From CAYJAY01 sp964370715 (GTDB taxonomy: Bacteria; Bacillota; Clostridia; Oscillospirales; Ruminococcaceae): 64,000 nt of DNA. Below, one piece after another: positions 60,411 through 64,000 of this stretch. The notes below the pieces were generated by a model that saw nothing but the letters and a program-made list of their open reading frames with translations, searched no databases and was not told the origin of the DNA. The DNA lies in assembly GCA_964370715.1 (NCBI GenBank), contig CAYJKJ010000014.1:1-64000 (forward strand). Direction: 5' to 3'. The position numbers and the translations under genes were made by a program. Position 1 is the stretch's first letter, and every line of letters begins with the position of its first letter.

Positions 60411-61442
60411 ATGGCAAAAACTCTAATAAAAAAACTTTTAATATATATAATTCCGTTTGTCATAGCGTTGGTTTGGTTTTTTGGCTTTGAACCTTATGAC
60501 TACTTAAACATCAAAGGTGATGCGTTTTATATGTCGAAGCCGCTTTCCTCAACGAGGGAGTTGCTGTTAACCTGTCCTGAAAATGTCATTTTCGGGGATT
60601 CGAGAATGGCAAACATGAACGTTGATTATATCGAAGAGATAACCGGCGAGAGATACACCATGATGGCGTTTGGCGGCGCAACGCTCAACGATGCTATCAA
60701 TGAATTTTGGTATGCAACCGAACATACCGATATGAAAAAAGTTGTTATAGGGGTTAATTTCTATGCGCTTAACTCGGACCACCTAGCCGATAGGTTCACA
60801 GGGGTTATACCGCTTGCGGAAAATCCGTTTAAATTTATCTCGAGTTTCGGGATATGGTATGAAGCTTTTGAAAATTGCCGAAGAATTTTAAATAATTTTT
60901 ATCAAAGAAATTTCGGGGATCCCGAAAAGATGATATTTATGGATGATCCATCATCGTTAACGCAAAAAGACCCTGTTCCCCCCGATAGTTATAACGGGGA
61001 ATACAGAACCGACCTTTTTGATTATGCACACATTATCAAGGGGCAGGTCAGCAACTACCAAAACCCCGATATGTATATTAAAGAGCTTAACAAAATAATA
61101 GACTATTGCAACCAAAACGAAATCGAGCTAACAATAGTTATTGCGCCGTCTCATTTTTCTATCTGGGAACTTGTCGTGTTTGATTTGGAACTACAGTATT
61201 ACATTAGAAACTATAAAGACCATCTTAAATCTAGGGCGACGGTGTATGATTTTGAATGGTACAACGATTATAGCAAAAACGACGAAAATTTCATCGATGG
61301 TTTTCATCTTTCCGGCGAGCAAAAACTAGCGTTTACAAGAGCTATATTCAACGATGAGTTGGGGGATTTTTGCGTTAAGACAACCCCCGAACAATATATA
61401 GAATATAAGGAAAGTTTAAGCGAGCCACCGGCGTTTTATTAG
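60411..61442 (+). CDS. Membrane-anchored SGNH-hydrolase-like protein
   Basis: A 343-aa protein with one N-terminal membrane helix (about 8-26) and an extracellular domain. VIFGDSRMANMN resembles the SGNH block I (GDS, nucleophile Ser), and DGFHLSGEQK near the C-terminus resembles block V with the catalytic Asp/His pair. This is the pattern of DltD/AlgX/PatB-type proteins that add or remove O-acetyl groups on cell-surface polymers. It starts 24 bases after the LegB-like gene on the same strand, so a role in modifying a surface glycan is likely. No MBOAT acyltransferase partner is in view. Confidence 0.75.
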   Translation: MAKTLIKKLLIYIIPFVIALVWFFGFEPYDYLNIKGDAFYMSKPLSSTRELLLTCPENVIFGDSRMANMNVDYIEEITGERYTMMAFGGATLNDAINEFWYATEHTDMKKVVIGVNFYALNSDHLADRFTGVIPLAENPFKFISSFGIWYEAFENCRRILNNFYQRNFGDPEKMIFMDDPSSLTQKDPVPPDSYNGEYRTDLFDYAHIIKGQVSNYQNPDMYIKELNKIIDYCNQNEIELTIVIAPSHFSIWELVVFDLELQYYIRNYKDHLKSRATVYDFEWYNDYSKNDENFIDGFHLSGEQKLAFTRAIFNDELGDFCVKTTPEQYIEYKESLSEPPAFY

Positions 61443-61504
61443 ATGCGACAACATTTAATTAACACAGATTTTGGTTAACAAAAACATCATATTCTTTTAA
61501 AAAG

Positions 61505-61559
61505 AAAATCCGAACCACCATTGAAGGGGATATCCCTCCTGTGTGGTTCGGATTTTTTT
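61505..61559. terminator. Bidirectional terminator between the SGNH-like and BlaR1-like genes
   Basis: A stem of about 12-13 bp (around 61507-61519 with 61541-61553) with a small inner hairpin, A-rich on the left and T-rich on the right. Confidence 0.88.
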
Positions 61560-61570
61560 AAATTTTCGAA

Positions 61571-62722
61571 TTATTCAAAAACCATCGGCAGTTCGGTATA
61601 TGGCAGGCTATCCAGGTCACATTCAAGAATTTCGCTATCATCACCATAATCGCTTTTCAAGGTGAATTCCCCGTCATCAGACACAACGATATAGGCGTTG
61701 TCCGCCGACAGCTCATATGTTCCTATTAAATCCTCTAGCGGTGGATTGTGTTTTGGTTGGAAAACAACCATATAAGAAAAAACAAAACAGCCGAACATTA
61801 ACAACACAAAAACGAGAGATTTTATCTTTGTGTTTCTATATGGGGCGCTTATTAATTTAAAACGTTGTTTGATGTTGAAATCTTCCGATATGCTTAAAAA
61901 TTGAGAACCAAAAGCCGGCAATAAATCGGGCTTTTTTGTGGTTTTGTTTTTCAAAAAATACATGATAGTTAACAGATAGCTATATTTTTCTTGTTCCACC
62001 ATATTTCGGGTTGAATAGTAATCACATCTTAGTTCCAAACTGTTGTCCAAACCTCGCCTTAAGAGATAGACAATTGGATTAAACCACAAAACGCAACAGA
62101 CCACTTCAACTAAAAATTTAACCCATAAATCTTTGTTTAATATATGCGTTGTTTCGTGGGTCAAAACATTTTGCAAACTGTTTTTGGAAAGTTCCAAGGC
62201 GGTTTCAGGGAGCAATATTGTCGGGTGTAATAACCCGGTAGCCATCGGGGTTGAGACTTCCGGAGAAACAATAACGCTGCATCTTTTATGACGGATTTGA
62301 AGGTTAGATTTAATATATCTCTCGATCTTTTGGTCTTTTATGCTGTTTCGAACAAGGTGCTTTACAAACGTTTTTGCCTTCGCCATTCTTGAAAAAAGAG
62401 AGAAAAGGCAAAACACTATTCCGCATACCCAAACCGACACTAGCATTATAAAACCGTTGATAGGAAGGCTAAAGATCGTGAATATAGGTTGAGACAGATT
62501 TTTAGTAAAGCTTAAAAACACTGTGGCGTCGATAACCTGAGTTGTTGAAAATTCAATCGGCAAAAACAGGCGAAGAATCGCTAGCGCTATAAAAATCAGC
62601 AATATATTAATGTTGCAATAGATTGTATATCCTATTTTTCGCCTTATCATCTCTGATAGTAGTATGAATAAGCTAAACCAAATTATCGCCGTGACAAAAG
62701 AATATATCGTTAAACTAACCAT
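61571..62722 (-). CDS. BlaR1/MecR1-like M56 family membrane metallopeptidase
   Basis: A 383-aa membrane protease with about four helices. The zinc motif HETTH (189-193) lies in NVLTHETTHILNKDLW, and the downstream ELRCDYYST supplies the third ligand Glu/Asp. BlaR1 proteins sense beta-lactams through a C-terminal penicillin-binding domain and trigger cleavage of the BlaI repressor. Here that domain is replaced by a short (~60 aa) extracellular tail after the last helix, with AYIVVSDDGEFTLKSD, so another ligand is expected. No BlaI repressor gene lies between it and the next gene upstream, which is unusual. Confidence 0.88.
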   Translation of the reverse strand: MVSLTIYSFVTAIIWFSLFILLSEMIRRKIGYTIYCNINILLIFIALAILRLFLPIEFSTTQVIDATVFLSFTKNLSQPIFTIFSLPINGFIMLVSVWVCGIVFCLFSLFSRMAKAKTFVKHLVRNSIKDQKIERYIKSNLQIRHKRCSVIVSPEVSTPMATGLLHPTILLPETALELSKNSLQNVLTHETTHILNKDLWVKFLVEVVCCVLWFNPIVYLLRRGLDNSLELRCDYYSTRNMVEQEKYSYLLTIMYFLKNKTTKKPDLLPAFGSQFLSISEDFNIKQRFKLISAPYRNTKIKSLVFVLLMFGCFVFSYMVVFQPKHNPPLEDLIGTYELSADNAYIVVSDDGEFTLKSDYGDDSEILECDLDSLPYTELPMVFE

Positions 62723-62891
62723 TTTGTTTTCCCTTTTTAATAATTTAATAAGTTTTCATGTCATAGATTAACAAACTAATACCCTTGCAATGAAGCTTTG
62801 TTCAATTGTTTTATTCTACTAAAATATACAAAGGTTTGTCAAATGATTGTTGACGCAAAACAAAATGGATAGTTTTAAATGCGAGTATATT

Positions 62892-64000
62892 TTATTCATC
62901 CGTTGAAAGCTGTTTCACCGCCTTGTTATACGGTATGTTGTTGCTTTGCCATTCAAAAGTATCTTGGTTGTAGGGCGGCAGATAGTTGTTTGTTAAAAAC
63001 CGTTTATAATCTAAATCCTCGTTAAAGCCAACTTTAAAAGCCAGGCTTGCTTGATCGAAGGTGTTGAAGGCATCCGCCGACAGCGTAGAAAGATATTCAA
63101 AATCAGCCTCACCCTTTTTGTTATATATTTCGACATGATTTTTTGCAATCATACCATCTATGTTTACGATGTTGATGAGGATATAAAAAGCAAGGCATAT
63201 AATTGTGCAGCAAGCAAACAACTTTGTTTTTGGGTTTTTAATATAAATTAATGTGGCTATCAATCCAACTGCTTCAAAAAATAAAAATATCATTACGAAA
63301 AGTCGAAGTCTTGTTAAACCGTAGGCTTGATAGTATAAAAACATTCTGTAGAACGACGAGGTCAGAAGCACAAATGTTAAGATGCATAAAATGTACATCA
63401 CAAATTTAACAACCGAACTGCCCGAAACTTTTGCTTCATAAATTCGATGTTCTGCAATTCTTATCGTTATTAGGATAATCGAGATGTTGAGAAAGGTTAA
63501 AAACAGCAGTTCAAAAAAACCTCGCCTTGCGTAGATTGCATATTCAAACCCGTATGGTAACGTTGATTTTAGAAACAAATATCTAATTTGAACATATGAA
63601 AACACAAGATACATCAACATTAAAACACCGTTAATCATTATGAAGGTGATTAACCCTTGGGGTTGTTGTTTTTGTTTGATAGGCTGTGTTGGCTTTGATT
63701 TATCCGTTTGAGCGGTTGCCGCTTCGTTTGTTGCTGTTTGTTTTTCTATCGCCGATTCAAAAGCTTCAACCTGTTTGATTGTTTCGATTTCTTTCGGCTT
63801 TTTGCAGAAAAGCAACCTATAAAGGCTGCTGAAAAAATAGATCGACACCGCTATAGACAGTACAATTTTAATAGAATGTTCTATTACCATCGAGAAGTTA
63901 ATGTGGCTTAAAAATTTCGTTGCAAGATCTAAAAAAACGTGGTCCGCTGTAGCTAATAAAACATAAACAACCAATGATAAAGGCAGACAGATAATAATCC
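62892..64000 (-). CDS. DUF4173 membrane protein, N-terminus cut by the window end
   Basis: The open frame continues without a stop to base 64000, so the true start lies outside; a TTG at 63974 is only an internal codon. The visible ~370 residues hold about seven membrane helices, a cytoplasmic Gln/Thr/Ala/Lys-rich loop (about residues 60-105 from the TTG) and a soluble C-terminus. The blocks YAIYARRGFFELLFLTFLN and YQAYGLTRLRLFVMIFLFFEA match DUF4173, a family of polytopic proteins of unknown function, often near sensor or regulatory genes. The complete protein should be about 450-550 aa. Confidence 0.8.
   Translation of the reverse strand, partial: IIICLPLSLVVYVLLATADHVFLDLATKFLSHINFSMVIEHSIKIVLSIAVSIYFFSSLYRLLFCKKPKEIETIKQVEAFESAIEKQTATNEAATAQTDKSKPTQPIKQKQQPQGLITFIMINGVLMLMYLVFSYVQIRYLFLKSTLPYGFEYAIYARRGFFELLFLTFLNISIILITIRIAEHRIYEAKVSGSSVVKFVMYILCILTFVLLTSSFYRMFLYYQAYGLTRLRLFVMIFLFFEAVGLIATLIYIKNPKTKLFACCTIICLAFYILINIVNIDGMIAKNHVEIYNKKGEADFEYLSTLSADAFNTFDQASLAFKVGFNEDLDYKRFLTNNYLPPYNQDTFEWQSNNIPYNKAVKQLSTDE

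Overview
The window is one continuous piece of an AT-rich chromosome (by eye well under half G+C). It comes from a Gram-positive, endospore-forming anaerobe of the Bacillota, most likely class Clostridia. The evidence is a convergent spoIIQ-like/spoIIID pair, A/G-rich Shine-Dalgarno sites before nearly every gene, TTGACA-N17-TATAAT promoters, and typical low-GC gene families (DegV, PlsY, DUF1846, DUF1700/PspC, an HPr-like protein). Acetate kinase and glutamate dehydrogenase fit a fermentative lifestyle. A choloylglycine-hydrolase family enzyme would fit a gut habitat but does not prove one. I see no phage, integrase, transposase gene or CRISPR array. The genes look intact; only the last one is cut, by the window edge.

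Layout. 1-7.5 kb: tRNA-Ser, two DegV proteins, a PLP enzyme, a membrane-anchored GT2 glycosyltransferase, PlsY and a DUF6311-type membrane protein. 7.5-10.6 kb: a minus-strand run with an alkylation-repair operon (AlkD-like, AdaA, AdaB, ABM-domain protein) followed by a repeat-containing lipoprotein. 10.8-23.6 kb: small envelope proteins, YegP-like protein, a histidine-less HPr relative, mnmG, BrkB, two HAD phosphatases with a DUF6056 membrane protein, DUF1846, a divergent MTA/SAH-nucleosidase relative and a MATE exporter. 23.6-31.6 kb: an inverted-repeat-rich spacer, an amino-acid ABC importer, a secreted barnase-type RNase with its barstar-type inhibitor, a second DUF6056 protein, a GH13 enzyme, a DUF1232 protein and the choloylglycine-hydrolase homologue. 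31.7-39.7 kb: sporulation pair, then a six-gene minus-strand unit encoding a MacAB-like exporter, a Gly/Glu/Met-rich lipoprotein and a two-component system. 39.8-51 kb: Nudix, S-adenosylhomocysteinase, a large membrane protein, an InlB-repeat-like surface receptor with a disordered cytoplasmic tail, nitroreductase, NAD synthetase, a DUF1700/39-aa/PspC operon and a stand-alone MsmK-type ATPase behind a possible attenuator. 51-64 kb: an unknown soluble protein, gdhA with a tandem terminator array, a B3/B4 protein, a 0.6-kb G-rich hairpin region, cupin, ackA, a DUF4160-DUF2442 pair, lepA, a LegB-like dehydratase with an SGNH-like membrane protein, a BlaR1-like peptidase and a truncated DUF4173 protein.

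How the genes fit together. Several loci concern the cell envelope: four large polytopic proteins of the DUF6056/DUF6311/GT-C-like type, a GT2 enzyme, LegB plus an SGNH protein, the InlB-like protein, the MacAB-like exporter and PspC/DUF1700. Together they suggest heavy investment in surface glycans and envelope stress. A second theme is defence or competition: DNA alkylation repair, the barnase/barstar pair, the MATE and MacAB-like exporters, and a possible DUF4160/DUF2442 toxin-antitoxin-like pair. The non-coding DNA also has notable structure: a tandem array of mini-terminators behind gdhA, a perfect 12-bp inverted repeat in front of gdhA, a promoter-hairpin arrangement before msmK, two near-identical terminators 7 kb apart and a potential G-quadruplex cluster.

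All family assignments come from reading motifs and recalling families; no database search was run.
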